Assembly (NCBI GenBank): GCA_916613615.1
Contig: OU744726.1
Coordinates: 58,420,987-58,484,986 of the forward strand
From: Steromphala cineraria
Taxonomy: Eukaryota > Mollusca > Gastropoda > Trochida > Trochidae
Direction of reading: 5' to 3'
Length of the DNA stretch: 64,000 nt
How positions within the stretch are numbered: the stretch's first letter is position 1; the number at the start of each line of letters is the position of its first letter. Shown piece by piece: positions 1 through 14,300 of the stretch. A program made the position numbers and the translations under genes. Below the pieces are notes generated by a model that worked only from the letters and a program-made list of their open reading frames with translations, had not been told where the DNA came from and searched no databases.

Positions 1-95
1 ATGTTGTTTCAACGTCAGTAATTTCGACGGCCTTAAAGACGACGTTGGTAATTTTGGCGTTGATTTAACAACGTTGTTTCAACGTCGATAACGAT
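1..95 (+). repeat. CAACGTTGTTTCAACGT repeat fragment
   Basis: Two or three degenerate units of ACGTTGTTTCAACGTC with ATTTCGACG-like spacers. Cut by the window edge. Confidence 0.5.
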
Positions 96-1337
96 ATCAA
101 AGTGAGAAAATTTGAATAAATGCTCTTAACAAGGCGATTTTATTTATTGCTTTTATCCTGAATAAGTTAGCTTTCTCTATGTGCAGTGACACAGGACTGA
201 CGGCTACAGGAATAGGCTTCTGGGTCAAATTGTGGCTGAATTTGACATTTGGTCAAAAAGACTACAATAACAAATAACACCAAAAAAAAAATTTAAAAAA
301 CCGGACTTATTAATTTTACTTTTTTTATATGATCTATTCTTGACTTTGGAAATCTTAGGTTGACATCTTTACTCAAAAAATACTTACATAAACTACATTT
401 TCCGAGTAAAATTTTAGATAAAACTTCCTTTCTATGAAATGCTCCACTTAATTACGGGAAAACAAGAATTATTCTATTTTATCTGAAATATCAGTTTTGA
501 ATAAAAAAAATAAATTCAGTTCTGCGTGAATGATTGTGCAGAAAGGCTATGCCTTTCATTCAAGGAGAAATATTATTCATAAAGTAGAGCATACAATAAA
601 CCCACCATGGGTAATTGACTGAAAGTGGCTCGGCGGTGTAAGCATATGAAAGGTAATGGTATACACCTACTCCAAAGCGTCAGTCGCATTGTGTTGACAG
701 ATTGCGCTTTGTTGATCTTAGCAACGTCTTTGCGTGACGGCGGCTTATCCCTCGCCGCCATTAATAAGGGCAGAATTAGTGGGGCCCTTTTAAGGTTTAA
801 GATAATGCTTAATACTTTTTTGAATTTTTCATGAGGCAAAATCCTTATCATATCCTCGCAGCAAGCGTTAAATAGAACTAATAAGAGAAGTTTGCTTTTG
901 TAGTACATGGGACTTATATACTGTATACCATGATAGGTAAAACAATTAAAAAACATCTAATCGTTTTAAAAAGTCATAATTTCTCCTATCCAAAACAAAA
1001 TTGTCATCAACTAATACAGGTATCTCTGTCTCTTACGCTAGTTTTAAGTAAATGAGTTAATTTACTTTGAGTAAAACAGAATGGAAAAACGGAGAATATA
1101 AAGATTAAATGAATAAAAAAAGAAAAATGGGATGGAAATGGAAAATTGCTGAAATCCCTCTCAATTTCGTAGCCTATATTACCACACGTCGTGTTCTTTT
1201 ACAAGAAAGAAAATGTTCCCAAGAAGTTCGAAATGGGTAAGATTGAATAAACCTTTCTTAGAAGGAGAATATTATAATAGGGGGGACTTATTGTTAAAAC
1301 TGGGGGAAGTGCGTAGAGATTTGGAACTGCTGATTAA
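96..1337. other. No supported gene
   Basis: AT-rich sequence with homopolymer A and T runs. Apart from the unclear frame at 573-956 I see no gene or clear repeat. Confidence 0.6.
573..956 (-). other. 127-codon minus-strand frame, status unclear
   Basis: The part at 590-790 is GC-richer than its surroundings and reads KPPSRKDVAKINKAQSVNTM then RLTLWSRCIPLPF; the rest is low-complexity hydrophobic. It could be a fragment of a repeat or an old pseudogene. No ATG or splice context decides it. Confidence 0.2.
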
Positions 1338-1514
1338 ATCTACCGTGTTCCGGAGAATAAAAATATAGAAATATTGACTCAACCGGGATTCGAACTATTT
1401 GTGTCAAGAAACTTACCCTCCACTTGGTCAGTAACAGAGAGGAAATCCTTGATGGAATGAGTTCGAATCACGATAAAGTCCATGTAATTTTATTTTTTCT
1501 CGGAACACAGTCGA
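1338..1514. mobile_element. Inverted-repeat element with TTCGAA tRNA B-box-like arms
   Basis: Ends TCTACCGTGTTCCGGAGAAT and the inverse of TCTCGGAACACAGTCGA. Further in, CGGGATTCGAACT on one side and AGTTCGAATCACG on the other, also inverted. The inner motif resembles a tRNA gene B box on each arm. Confidence 0.6.
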
Positions 1515-2342
1515 ATTTAAAGAGAGATTGCTGTGTAGAAAATATCGGTGTGTATCGTTTTACCAAAAGATTGAACAAGAATGCTAGGTTACGAAATTAA
1601 CCTTTTGACAAACCCAAAATACATTAATAACTTAAAAGTCAATGACTTGCCTCTTTTCATATGCAATTAGGAACTTTACTAAATGGTCTGTCTTTTTATC
1701 TTTGCGACCTAGTTAGAAAGCAAGATATTGTCGTCATATTGTACATTTCTCAAAACTATACCAAACTGAAACTTTTAAACTTTAATTTGAACAGCTCCCG
1801 TCTTGAATTTTTAAAATCACTAACATTCAAACACTAACATGATTTGATAAACATTTAAAAAGCTGCTTTCAACTAACTTAACTTCTTCATAGAACCCAAT
1901 ATGGAATATAGAGATTAAAGGTATAATGTATTTATTTTATTGTGACTGTATTTTTCCTCCCACTAAATTCTAAAATGCCCCAGAGAGCATTTATGAATTA
2001 ACGACATCGATTTTCATTCAATGGGAATAACACTCACTCTTGCCCTTAATCCAATATCAACAGGCGATAAATATAGCTGTCCGCTATAACTGTAAGGCAA
2101 ACACTAACCCGACACAAAAGCGCTTTATTCTTATCAAATTGTTCAATAAGAATCGCATTTTTTCACAACCCTAAAAGGGCCCCTTTTCTACCTGATATTC
2201 GCCAGTGGGAAACATTGTAGCAATCAGGGAGCTCTATTATGTGATATCACGCGATCCAGGGTTTAACAGTAGTGGCTTCTTAATTCATGATTCTGGATTC
2301 CGGGATTCTCTGCCATGTGGATTCCTAAGGATTCCGAGAGCA

Positions 2343-2396
2343 ATGACCGACCCGAAGCATGTGTCGTTCGAAAATCAGGATCTGAACGAGCTATTG
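2343..2396 (+). CDS. Ankyrin gene exon 1 (start codon)
   Basis: Encodes residues 1-18, beginning MTDPKHVSF. The ATG at 2343 is the only ATG in the frame that stays open upstream to about 2205, which decides the start. The exon ends at a textbook GTAAGT donor (2397). It has no ankyrin motif of its own; it makes a short polar N-terminus leading into the first repeat. No TATA box or other promoter element could be assigned with confidence upstream. Confidence 0.75.
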
Positions 2397-5300
2397 GTAA
2401 GTATAGATATATATAAATCTCGTACACGTAGGTAATAGGGTGTGTTTACGTTGTACAGTTAGAGTCTATTGGTGTTAAAGGGTCAGTAGCACGCTTTTAG
2501 GTGGGATAGAGGGTGATGTCAGGAAAATGAAAATTAATGGTTTCAATTAAAAGACAATGTATTTAAACTAACTGGAGCAGTAATTATTCAAATATATAAT
2601 ATAAAATTTAGCCATGCGAGTCCTTTTTCATACTCAAATGAATAAAAGGTGTTCACAAAAAGTGGTCGCCAATGGATTTTATGTGAATCTTCATACTTTG
2701 TCCTCTGACTATGGATGATTGGCTTGTGAAATAAGATTTTTGACACTGTCAAAATAATACATTTAACATTAAGTGACAGTTATCAGTGAAAACTTTTAAA
2801 TATTAAATTATCCAAAAACGTGCTACTGCCCCTTTAAAGGTCTACTAAATGTAGATCATATATGACTGTTGTTACATTAATTTGAAGCGATAAAAAGTTT
2901 ATAGGGATATTTTAATAACGTTAGTTAAGTGAACATCTTACAGGTATGACACGATATTAATAAAGTTAGCTGAACGATGTTTATTACATCATTTTGTTAT
3001 TTTGGATTGTAGTCATAATATAAGTGAGTGATGTAAATAATAATTTCAACAGTTTACTGAGTACTTTCAGTTCCATGAATGACTTTAAACAAATTATACC
3101 CTACTATCCTATATAGCCATTCGGAATACTTTCCTTTGCGGTGAATCAATGAATATAAACAACATGTACCCGATGTGCCAAAGCTAGTTCACTGTATGCT
3201 TGAATATTCGATGCATATCTACAAAATGTATCCAGTGTCTCAAAGCCATTTCACTGAATACTTTGATTTTCGTCGACTGAGTGACATTCAACAAAACGTG
3301 TGCATTGTATTTATATAGAGCTTTAATCGAAGGTAGTTAAGATACAATGTTTGTTATAGTAAACCATAGGTCCGATTTCCTCGTATGAATGGTTAGGCCT
3401 TGGTGTACACAGAGAAAGCGTTAAGATATAAACACACCTATCATTGTATTACCTGTAATAAACCCACACATAAACATATCAGCAGATCACGTATCGAGCT
3501 GATAAGGAAAGTGTTTGCTCTTCTGTGGTAATATTTACTGAATGTCAGGTCTTGAAAATAAAAGAATATTGCGAATTAAAGGGGCAGTAGCACGTTTTTT
3601 GATGATTCAATTTTTTTAATTTTTCACTGATAATTGTAAGTTAATGTTAAATGTATTATTTTGACAGTGTCAAAAAAATCATTACAGAAGTCAATCATCC
3701 AAAGTCAGAGGACAAAATATGAAGATTCACATAAAATCCATTGGGGGACATTTTGTGTGAACACCTTTAATTAATTTTGTGTAAGAAAAGGGAATCGCAA
3801 GGCTAAACTTTAAATTATATATTTGAATTAGTTTTGCATCATTTAGTTTAAATACACTGTCTTTCAATTGGAACCATTAATTTTCATTTTCCTGACATAG
3901 CCTTATGTTCCCACTTAAAAACGTGCTACTGCCCCTTTAAAGATAATTACGATCCTTGATTTGTTTGTTTGAGTTCTATAAGTTGATGGTATAAGGAAGA
4001 CAAGAGTAATTCTATGGATGAACAACTTCTTTATTGGGCAATAGCGATGAAATGTAATGAAAGCATATGCTTGAAAACGGTATAGAGATCTCGCTACACC
4101 GAAACGTCGCTATTTCCAAATAAAGAAGTTGTTCATCCATAGAATTACTCTTGTCTTCCTTGATTTGTTTATTGATATATATTTTGTATGAACTTACTGT
4201 TGATAAGTTCTTCGGTCTAAGTAAGAAGGATTTTGGAAAAAAGTAAAGGGACGTGTTTGTTTGTTAGAAAGCTTTATTCTGCATCATATTACCAATAGAT
4301 GTGGAATAAAGACTATAGTAAATAATAAGATTATAAGCTATGAGAGAAAGAATTAAAGAAGTGTGACCACTACGGCCCTTCTGTATGCTTATATTTATAC
4401 TGGACATAGACAGATGTATGTTAGAAAGCGTTGGTGTGTTTCTGTAAGTAAACATATAAGTAACATTTGTTTCTTCATAAAAAATATTTTTATGAATATA
4501 TCAAGCATACCATTTGTGATTATATCAAGATCATGAAATCTGATGCTTCTAATACAACATTTCCTGTTTATCTTAATATCAGTCGATTGCCTATGTGCAT
4601 TCAAAAACGTTGTACCTAAATCATAGCTTTATTAAATTATAAAATATGCTACCGAATTATTATATATTGAATAAGGATAAATATCGTTCCTCATTTCTGT
4701 ATTGCAATATATTCCGATACCGGAAAACCTACTGCAGTACGCTATCTGTATCGTAATATATTGCAATACGTATATGTCCATGCTTTTGTGTCTAAATATA
4801 GGCGTTACATAGATAGTATTATATGGGTAATTTCATATCACATTCTGTATCAGCCAGAGACCCCAATATCAGCCCGAGAGCTTTAGCTCGAGGGCTGATA
4901 TTGGTCGAGGGCTGATACAGAATGTGATATGAAATTACCCATGTCATGCTATTTTTATCATATATATTTACAAAAGAAACGACAAAAATAAATGTAACAT
5001 TTTAAAACTTTAATTCATAACGTTAACTGAGTGGCTGATAATATCAATTTCTTTTAACGTGAACTGACACATACCGATAGTCAAAGCTCCTGAGCCTACG
5101 CCTCTTGCGACTTTTGAGTTCAATTTTCTCTCGGGAGGAATTTCCAAAATGGAAAATTAGTTTGTATCAACCTGACAAATCCACAAGTGACTGCAGCGTT
5201 TTCTTCGCGATGTCGGCCACGTTAAAACGTCAGCTTTACAAAGGGAGACAACTCTAAAGTCCTCGCGACTTCGATCTATTTTTTGCGTTCGTTGCCTAAG

Positions 5301-8300
5301 GTTCCACGTTCAAGTCCCTTGACGACGGGCTGATACAGGTTTTTGCCCTTGACGACGGGCTGATACAGGTTATCTGCCCTGCGGGCTGATACAGGGTGCT
5401 TGACGGAGGGTGTATCGTACATACAAAATCTCTGTATTTATGAGCAAGTATATGATAAAAACGATTATCATTGTTCAGTAATGAAAAGTGATATTTTTCA
5501 ATCATTGTTTATACCTGTGATTACATTGTTTTGACCATTTTCACAACACAACTTAATACTTTGATAGGAACTCACGTTTTATTTGGTTGTGATTTTGGGA
5601 AATTTCAGATGGAATTGTTCATTTTAATCGATATATTGGATATTTTCAGAAGTATGTAGTACCGATACGTATCATGTTGTTCCTGTATTGCAATAAACCG
5701 ATATCGATAATACCGCGCATCCTTAATATTGAATGTGGAAAATATGTTGTATCTCTTCGGACATACCGCTGTATACATGTATAACATACGATCGCTTTTA
5801 TATAGATAGAAAAATATCCAATTTTCTTTTATAATGGCCAGGTCTTATCTACATGTAAAGTGTATAACAATTATTGTGTCTTTTATATAGGCCTATTACT
5901 AAGAAAGCCGAAATAAACGGGTTTTTTCAACCAACAGAAGATATCGATATAATGTCAGGAGATATTTCATGCAAATGTCATCTCGTACAGGCGATATCAC
6001 GGATGACACTTTTTGTATTACAGTTTTGTCATCTCTATTTAATAAAATGCTTTCAACAAATTGCAATTTGCATAGCTCGATTGGATTTCATGTTGTCATG
6101 TGCTTTGAATAGTGGTTTCCACATAGGAAAGACAATAAACCCCTAGATCTTCTTTGATATGATTGATTTATATTTTCCAAAATGTTTTAAATAAACGCCA
6201 CCTCCGATTTAAGTCTGTTGAGTTAAGATTCATGATCGTTTATCTAAAAAATTCATTGTAATTTGTTTAAACTGTTATTTTAATAAGTATTTTTGCTGAT
6301 CTACCTACGATGAGGGATACACGATTGTCTTTACTTCATAAGCTTTGATGATAATCATAATCAATTCTCGGTCAAGTTTCACGTTGCACACGGAATATGA
6401 AGTACGAAGTTCGCGCATAACGCAAAACTGGTTACTTGTATATGCGTTGCGCAACGGTCGACTTGGCACCCTATGGTTCGGCATATAAGACTGATATTTG
6501 TTTGTAAATGTGGTATTGAAATCACAACAATTTGTTTACCTTTCATAGCACATACTTTGAACGTTATATGCAACATTAACAAATGACGCCAAATGAACAA
6601 TGAATAGGTTACAAATTGTGTCACTCGTTTAACAATAACAGGCTATTCAAACCAAAACTGTAACATATGTTCACATTCACACGTAATTCAATCCTACGTA
6701 ACTAATCCTAACACGTCTAACACGTGACTGTAGAATAACGTCTTATAGAAACCCAAACACCTGGGTATTGAATACCTTATTATATATACAGTTCGCAGGT
6801 AAGAACGAACTAGATCAAAGGGTACCGGTTTTGCGTGATTGAGATCCGTCACGTTATATGTAAATGTATCAAGGAGCAAATGCTTTCTCATAATTAACCA
6901 AATTCACCTTATTATTTTGTTTACACGTATGCTGTTTATTGTTTATAAGTCGAGTTGCCATATTTTTCATACAATGCCATATTCACAGCATCGTCACCAA
7001 AGGAATCTTTCTTAAACTAGGTGATTTTTAGTACCGTGGTTTACTTTGATGTTTATAAGAATATTTCAAAGTAGCCTCGCCAATTCAAAGGCGACTTCTT
7101 ATTTAATCACATGAAATTTTCGAACAAGTAGCTTGATGATGTTTTCAAATATAAGAATGCATTACAAGGCAATTACAAATTGCACATTGTCATGCATCAA
7201 TACAATCAAGAATCAAAGACGTATTTTAAGCATTCTCTCTGGATGTAAATTTTAAACCCCCTGAATGTCAGTAAAGATTTTAAAGAACCCTCGATCCGAA
7301 TTCCTTATGAGATTAAAAATTTTTTTATGACAACCCTTATCACAACTTATGCAATATCCAATGTTGGATTTGAAATTCACTATTATCATTAAACTGGTGA
7401 AAATGGATTGAGTGAGTGAGTGACTTAGTGCTCGGCAATATTTCAGCCATTTTTAGCGGCGGTGGAGTATGGATTGAGTAAAGTGACTTAAATATTTGTT
7501 TATGCCTCAATATGATTCTAGTGTAATAGATATACTCTTTGACATGAAGCAGCCAACGTGTACAATGCATGAAGATTGGAGGAATTAGGACAGTCCTGGG
7601 AATCATATGATATCAACACACTGAATAATCGGAGTATCACACTGGAATATATCATGAGACACAATTGCGTGTTTGTATAATTGAATATATCTAACCAAAG
7701 GATAAAAGCTTTGATAATTGATAATGGTAGGAGAAACCAAACCTTTCCGGACCATTCATTCTCTCTTAAAGGCAGATCAAGTCAAGAAATGTTGATACAG
7801 CCCATGCTATATTCCGCTGAGTTTGTGAGATAGAATGGGAGCCGCCTGATTGAAGGCAATCAAAGCTTGTTGTGCAATCATCGACGCTGTTCTAATCTCA
7901 TCATTTTGGCTACTAATCGATGGCAAAAGCATTGTGATATGAATCACCCTTTCCATGCGAGAAGCCTTGTCATTTGATAAAGAAATTCAAATGGAGCATC
8001 GTGCAATTTGTTTCCGCCAGGGGAAACTGCCGGAACCCAGGAATTTCGGCGTAATAGAACAGAGGCTGAATCAACCTCTCATGACTTGATCTGCCTCTGT
8101 GGGGAGAGAATGACCATTAGACTTCTGCCGAGAGTTTTGGGTTCCCGGAGAGAAGTTTGTGGGGGGGGGGGGGGGGGAATAGTTTGCCTTCTCACGTATA
8201 ACGTTGGAGGGTCATTGGTCGCCTAAAGGTCGGCTGACACGACCTCTTACTGTATCTTGCTAGACTCAATATCGGAAGCGCAGCGAGTATTATTGAGGCT

Positions 8301-11300
8301 AGGTTCACTTAGACTGACTTCCCTTTGGCCTCGTACTTTAACTATTCATAATCCTAATTGCTCAACACAAAATGGGCTATTATATTTGTTATCATTATAA
8401 TCAAGTTTCTCAATCACTTTTAGGAGGAGCTTCACAAGGCCTGTGAGAAGGGGAGTACGGATGACATCAACACCTTCTTCAAGCGCCATCCCAAACTCGA
8501 CGACTTGTATTATGTGAGTTAATCTTACTCAGAACTTACATTTGAGTTTATTTTGATTTTTTGCCAATATTTTTATTTGTTCAATTATGCACGTTGTTAC
8601 ATGAAGAATTCACATGAAGTGCCACATAGATTTTAAGTAGATTTACACACACAAAAAATCAGCAAAATCACTGGGCAAAGTTTAAAAAAATAAGCGACTA
8701 AGACAATTATTGAATGATTGGAAACATGTTCGTTTTGAAGATGTTTTATATCATTGTTTCTTCTAAAATAATTTTCTCATTTTGGAAATAAAATAAAATA
8801 TTTACTTTGTTTTGAATTGAATATCTGATATCACAAATAAACATGTCTCTTAGTGAACAAAATAATATGGCTTAGCATGTTATTGTGGCATAAGGAGCGA
8901 AACCAAACTGGGTATTTTGTTGTTTAATTTACGTGCTGAGCACAGAATTCAACTTTGATTTGAATAATGGACTCACTATATATATAGCTAGCTCCAGCGA
9001 TTATCGGTTCCGTGACGTCACTTGTATACCGTAGAGACAATCGGAGAAGGACCCCTGGCTTGGAGGTTGTTGGATTCAGTTTAGCAAAGCATATATCCTC
9101 GGACAAATAGTTCATCATACTTGTGTGCCACAAATGAAGACATCGAAACTTTCTTAAAGGCACCACTCGAGCGGCTTTCATCATTTTGAAAGGTTAGCAT
9201 TGCGAGAAAACAAATGTGCTGTAATATGCTTATTCATTAACAAAATTAAGTAATAACTACTTGATTGATAGAAGATGAGCATATTCACAAATAATTCATA
9301 AATAGAGAATCTCACCCAAGTGTCTTCTGATATCAAATATATCAACACGAGTTGATTAAAGTTACAAATATCCGAGGCTTGCCGAGGATATTTTTACTTT
9401 AATCAACGAGTGTTGATATATTTGATATCAGAAGACACGAGGGTGAGATTTTATTTATCATCCAAATCATTTTTCAACAGTTATTAGCAAAAGAATGAAC
9501 ATATCTGAACACAAAACTGTCATTAGACTACTTGAACAGTGAGGTCATTGCATTGTGACGTCATCAGCATTATGACATCAAAGCATTGTTACGCCATGAA
9601 CTTTGTGACGTCATAGTATTGTCATCTGTGTTCTAAGTGATGCCAAAGCCTTGTGATGTCATTTAACTGATAATGTAATAGGATTATGATGATTTGATTG
9701 TAGCGATATCTACAATGTAGATATCGCTTGTAGATATCGCTTGATCTCAGAAAAGCGATATCTACTGTGGTAGCCATTTTTGGATGATAATAAAAGTTAT
9801 CAGTTGCAACAGCATTTTGTCGTAGTAATGCATTCCACGATCGTAGACTCGATGATTGGCTTCATTTTACGATGTTTTTATTTTTTGAGCGATACACTTT
9901 ATTTTTTGTCAAATTGTCAAATTTTAACAACTATAATGCTTATCTCACAAACATATATAAAATTAAGTGTGAACTTATTATGTAAAAATCATATATAATT
10001 GTAAACAGAAGAGTCCATCTGAATTTCGTTTCCACAAAAAATACCCCGCTCGAATGGTCCCTTTAAATGAAACAGGTCTTTCTCAATTATGAAGTTTCGA
10101 AAGACAATTCAAGCGATACTCACTGAACATTTTAGTTTTCTCATTCTTATCTTTCATGAACTTGTTAGAGAATATGATAAATTGTTATATCTCAAAAAGG
10201 TATGTTTTAAACTGGATTGTATATTGCAAAACTACATGGTAACCGGAATGAACTTTTTGAATGAACACGGGAAACTAACATTTTATAGAAATAAATCGCA
10301 TCTTTTTTTCTGCCATCCGTTCTAAAGTCAATGAAATAAGAGTAAGAAATCAAAACCAAAATCCTTTGTCTCTATTTTCCATTGAGAAAGGTATTTACTT
10401 TTTAAACCCTTTTGTTTTCTGATGAAACATGTTGTAGATTCAAATGATTTCCAAACAAACGTCATTAAAGAGACACTCCGTGAATTGTTGGAGGTGACAT
10501 GTCAAACTCTATACATGGTGTCATTTGTTGAAAAGAATCGAATGTTGTAGGATCCGAAAGTATCATTTTAGAGCCAATCGTCGTTGCATAGTAACATTTG
10601 GAGGGTTTGAAGTCGTGATCATGACCGAAAACCGGACAATGAGGCGCGTCAATCAGTCAAACGTAATTTTGGAAACTTACCTACAGCAGTCAGAATGAGT
10701 TGGTCATGTTTGATAAGCTATATGTGAATAGGACCTGTGAATTTGGCTACTAGATATGACTGTTTTAAGTTTTTTATGTTCACATATATAATGCTATTTG
10801 GGGATGAGTAAGAGAGAGGTTTTGAATATACATCAATGATTATGCATTCTACATTCATTTCAAAGCAAAACAGAATGTTTGAAAATCACGGAGTCGCTCT
10901 TTAAAGGGGCCGTAGCACGTTTTTTGATAATTTTATATTTTAAATTTGTCACTGATAATTGTAAGTAAATGTTTAATTGTTATTTTCACAGTGTCAAAAA
11001 TTTCATTACACAAAATAGTAAAAAGTACAAGTCAATCATCCATAGTCAGGGGACAAAGTATGAAGATTCATATAAAATCCATTGGTGGCCATTTTGTGTG
11101 AACACCTTTAATTCATTTTGTGTAAGAAAAAGGAATTGCATGACTAAAATTTAAATTATATATTTGAATTACTACTGCTCCAGTCAGTTTGAATGCATTG
11201 TCTTTCAATTGGAACCATTAATTTTCACTTTCCTGACATCACTTTATAGTCCCCCTAAAACGTGCTACTGCCCCTTTAAGAGAGAACGAGTACACACAAT

Positions 11301-14300
11301 TCATACATTTGCTTCAAACTGACAAGTAAAGGCTACATCGGGAATGATTTAAGATAGAGCCTGGTTAGATTTAAAAAAAATTCAAAACTTCAGAACTTGT
11401 TAAGGAAATGTTCTTTAATAATCTATATATCACATGTTTCAGGACGGTTATTCCCCTCTTCACACGGCAGTGGTCAGTGGCCGGGACGACCTTGCTGACG
11501 TCATCGACCTTCTGGTGGAGAAGGAGGTCGATGTGAATGGTCAGACGGAGAGCTCACGTGACACTCCGCTCCACCTAGCGATAGAAAACTGCAATTTTCC
11601 TCAGAACTATGACGTCATTGTCAGACTTGTCCACCATAAAGCCGACCCAGATATTCGAAACAGGGTAAGTCGTGTTGGCATTTAGAGACCTTTTAATTAC
11701 GTTTGAAAATTAAGATTGGAAAGAGCGAACTATGGTGGTTTTGTAATTTTGTGTTAATGAAAATAACTTGTACCTATTGTTAATACAAGAGTTGATATAG
11801 GGAACACGATTTAGGCATTTAAATTTTGTTTAGCCTAAACCATTCAAACGTACGTTTCTGTGTTTCAGGCTCTACGCTCGGCGTACGACTGCGCACTCGC
11901 AAGAGGTCATGACCTCATTGCCGCAACTCTCGACGGGTCGAAAAGTGCGACGGAAGTTAAGAATACGTACAGAGAGAGATACGGGGAGAGATACGCGGTA
12001 CCACTACTATCATTCTTTGTTTTGTCAATTTAACATAATACGTGACTTATTCTTGCAAATAATGATTTGAATTAGTGACTTAACGATAAGTCGATACATC
12101 TTATGAAACTTGTTTGACTTTTTGTATATTAATATTCACAAATTATTAAATTATTATTTGTTTTAAAATTTGCTGTTTACATATTCGAGTTATGTGCTTA
12201 TAAAATGATTGTGATTTAATCAAGTTCCATTTTCCTAATCTGATAGCGTGTACATACCAATGATATTTGTTTTTTTAGTGTTATGACGTTTGTTTAAAAA
12301 CTATGAGACTGTAGTTATAAATAATTAACCTCTCAATTTCCTCACAGCCTCATCTGAACCGAGCAGTGCTTGAGAGCGATGAGGACGCCATCAAAGATTT
12401 TATCAAGAAGGGGGCAGACGCCAACTACATCAACAAGGTACGCCATCAAATTGCATAGTCGTCACCAGGTTCTACTTTCCTCTCTCTTTATTCCAGTCCT
12501 TATTCACCCGACAAGTCATATAAAACTCATATCAGATCATTGCTTTTCAGTGTTCGTTTAAAAAATAAGTGAAATTGAATAAGCTTATCAAAAATAACAA
12601 AGCTAATTCAAATCACTCGTACCCCGGTGTATTTCCCCGGAGTACTACGTTGTGATGTTAAGTGATCCCCATAGTTTAGTTGCTGATATCTTCCTGTGAA
12701 AGATCAATTTACATGAAATAGCATGACATGACCTTAAGTAGAAGAACGTACTTTAAATCAATAATGCAAATGTAAAATTAACGTATAAAGTTTTGTTAAG
12801 CTACGCAAGTCAATTTCCCTATCTCAATTGACAATAGTTTTTCACAAAAATGCACGCCAGTGTAGTTTGCTGAATAATCGACAACATAACATCCATGTGT
12901 CGTTAACAAATATTAACTTGGAATTTTTAAAAAAAGAACATTTTGAAAAGTGGTACTGCCCCTTTAACGATATATTCTAAAGCTATTTACGACTGTTCAA
13001 GTATGGTGCTGGCGCTATACACTACGCCGTCACTCGCTGCACGCTTCCCGTGCTGCACGTGCTGGAGATGTTGATAGCAGCCGGGGCGGACGTGGATCTC
13101 AGGGACGATGTGAGTTGTTTATAAACACTTATACCCCACTTCCGGTCTCGATGCTATGGTTTCCTTTGTCCTAACTGTAGGTATATTGACCGATACACCA
13201 CATCGTTTCTAATACACCTATTCTTTTTTGCACAACCACATTAAGTCAGGTGCAGAGATTTTCAACTGTGGCAAATCAACGTAGTTGTAAAATTTAGAAT
13301 TTTTGAGAAATTTTAACGACCAAAGTGGAAATCGAACAAGGGGCCTTTATGTTGCGATGCAACGCCTCTATCAACTGAGCTACTGAGGCTTGATACAGGT
13401 AGTGGTACTTTAAGTTGTGTCATGTCTAGGTTGTTGTTTATTCCTATATAAGCCTATGGTACTAGTTTGTACCAAATGTTAATGAAAATAAGTCAGTTTA
13501 TGTTTTTTAAAACGTAATACAGTGTAAGATGAGTATTGTTTATATATTTTTATCTAGTTCGGCCAATACATATATACATAGAGAAGGGTGAATAGCTTTT
13601 ATTCGTCAAATGTAACTCGACCGGAGTGGGGTATAAGTCAGATATGCCCACCCTTCACTCGGTGCATCACTCAATATACCTCCTGTTTGAATCGTGATCC
13701 TCGGCTCCGCTACGCTACGCCTCGGAGACTCACGATCTATTACTTGTCTAATTCGTGTGGTCGTGTAATAAACAGAATACTAAAATCTTACCTTTCATAG
13801 AGAACCTCCGTAGAGTTGTACTGGCACAATGTCCAATTTGAAATCAATGTTGCTGTTTGATCAATATGTTTCTTTTTGTGCCAAAAAGTATCGTAAATCT
13901 GATATATTCAAACATTGACTCTGGTCAATGCAATAAACGGTTGAAAATGTTGACGGGGTCATTACGCCATATATATAATTTATTACCCATATGGTTGAAA
14001 ACAAGTGGTGAAATATTTTCATATGAGCACTAGTGCACATATCACTTTTGCCTAGCAACAATTGTTGTAGCGCGAGTTCCCGTATTTTTTCGCCTGTGAC
14101 GTCATAACACCTTTGTTCGTGACGTCACTGTAGCCGGCCGTCGCAAGGGAAGCGGCCCGTTTCTTGGATATTTCTAGATAGTAAACTGAAATAGAATTGG
14201 TAATAAAGAATTTTTTATACTCGAAGCCATATGACTTTACCGACACTCGTGCAAATATGTGTAAAAAATTCACACTCGTTTCGTAAAAGTCATATGGCAC

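Noticed and set aside
5874..6146. 90-codon plus-strand ORF in intron 1
   Set aside because: No recognisable motif, AT-rich codons, no splice or start context beyond chance.
13320..13389. Functional tRNA gene on the minus strand
   Set aside because: A and B boxes are good, but the acceptor stem does not pair and the anticodon arm is misformed; treated as a tRNA-derived repeat.
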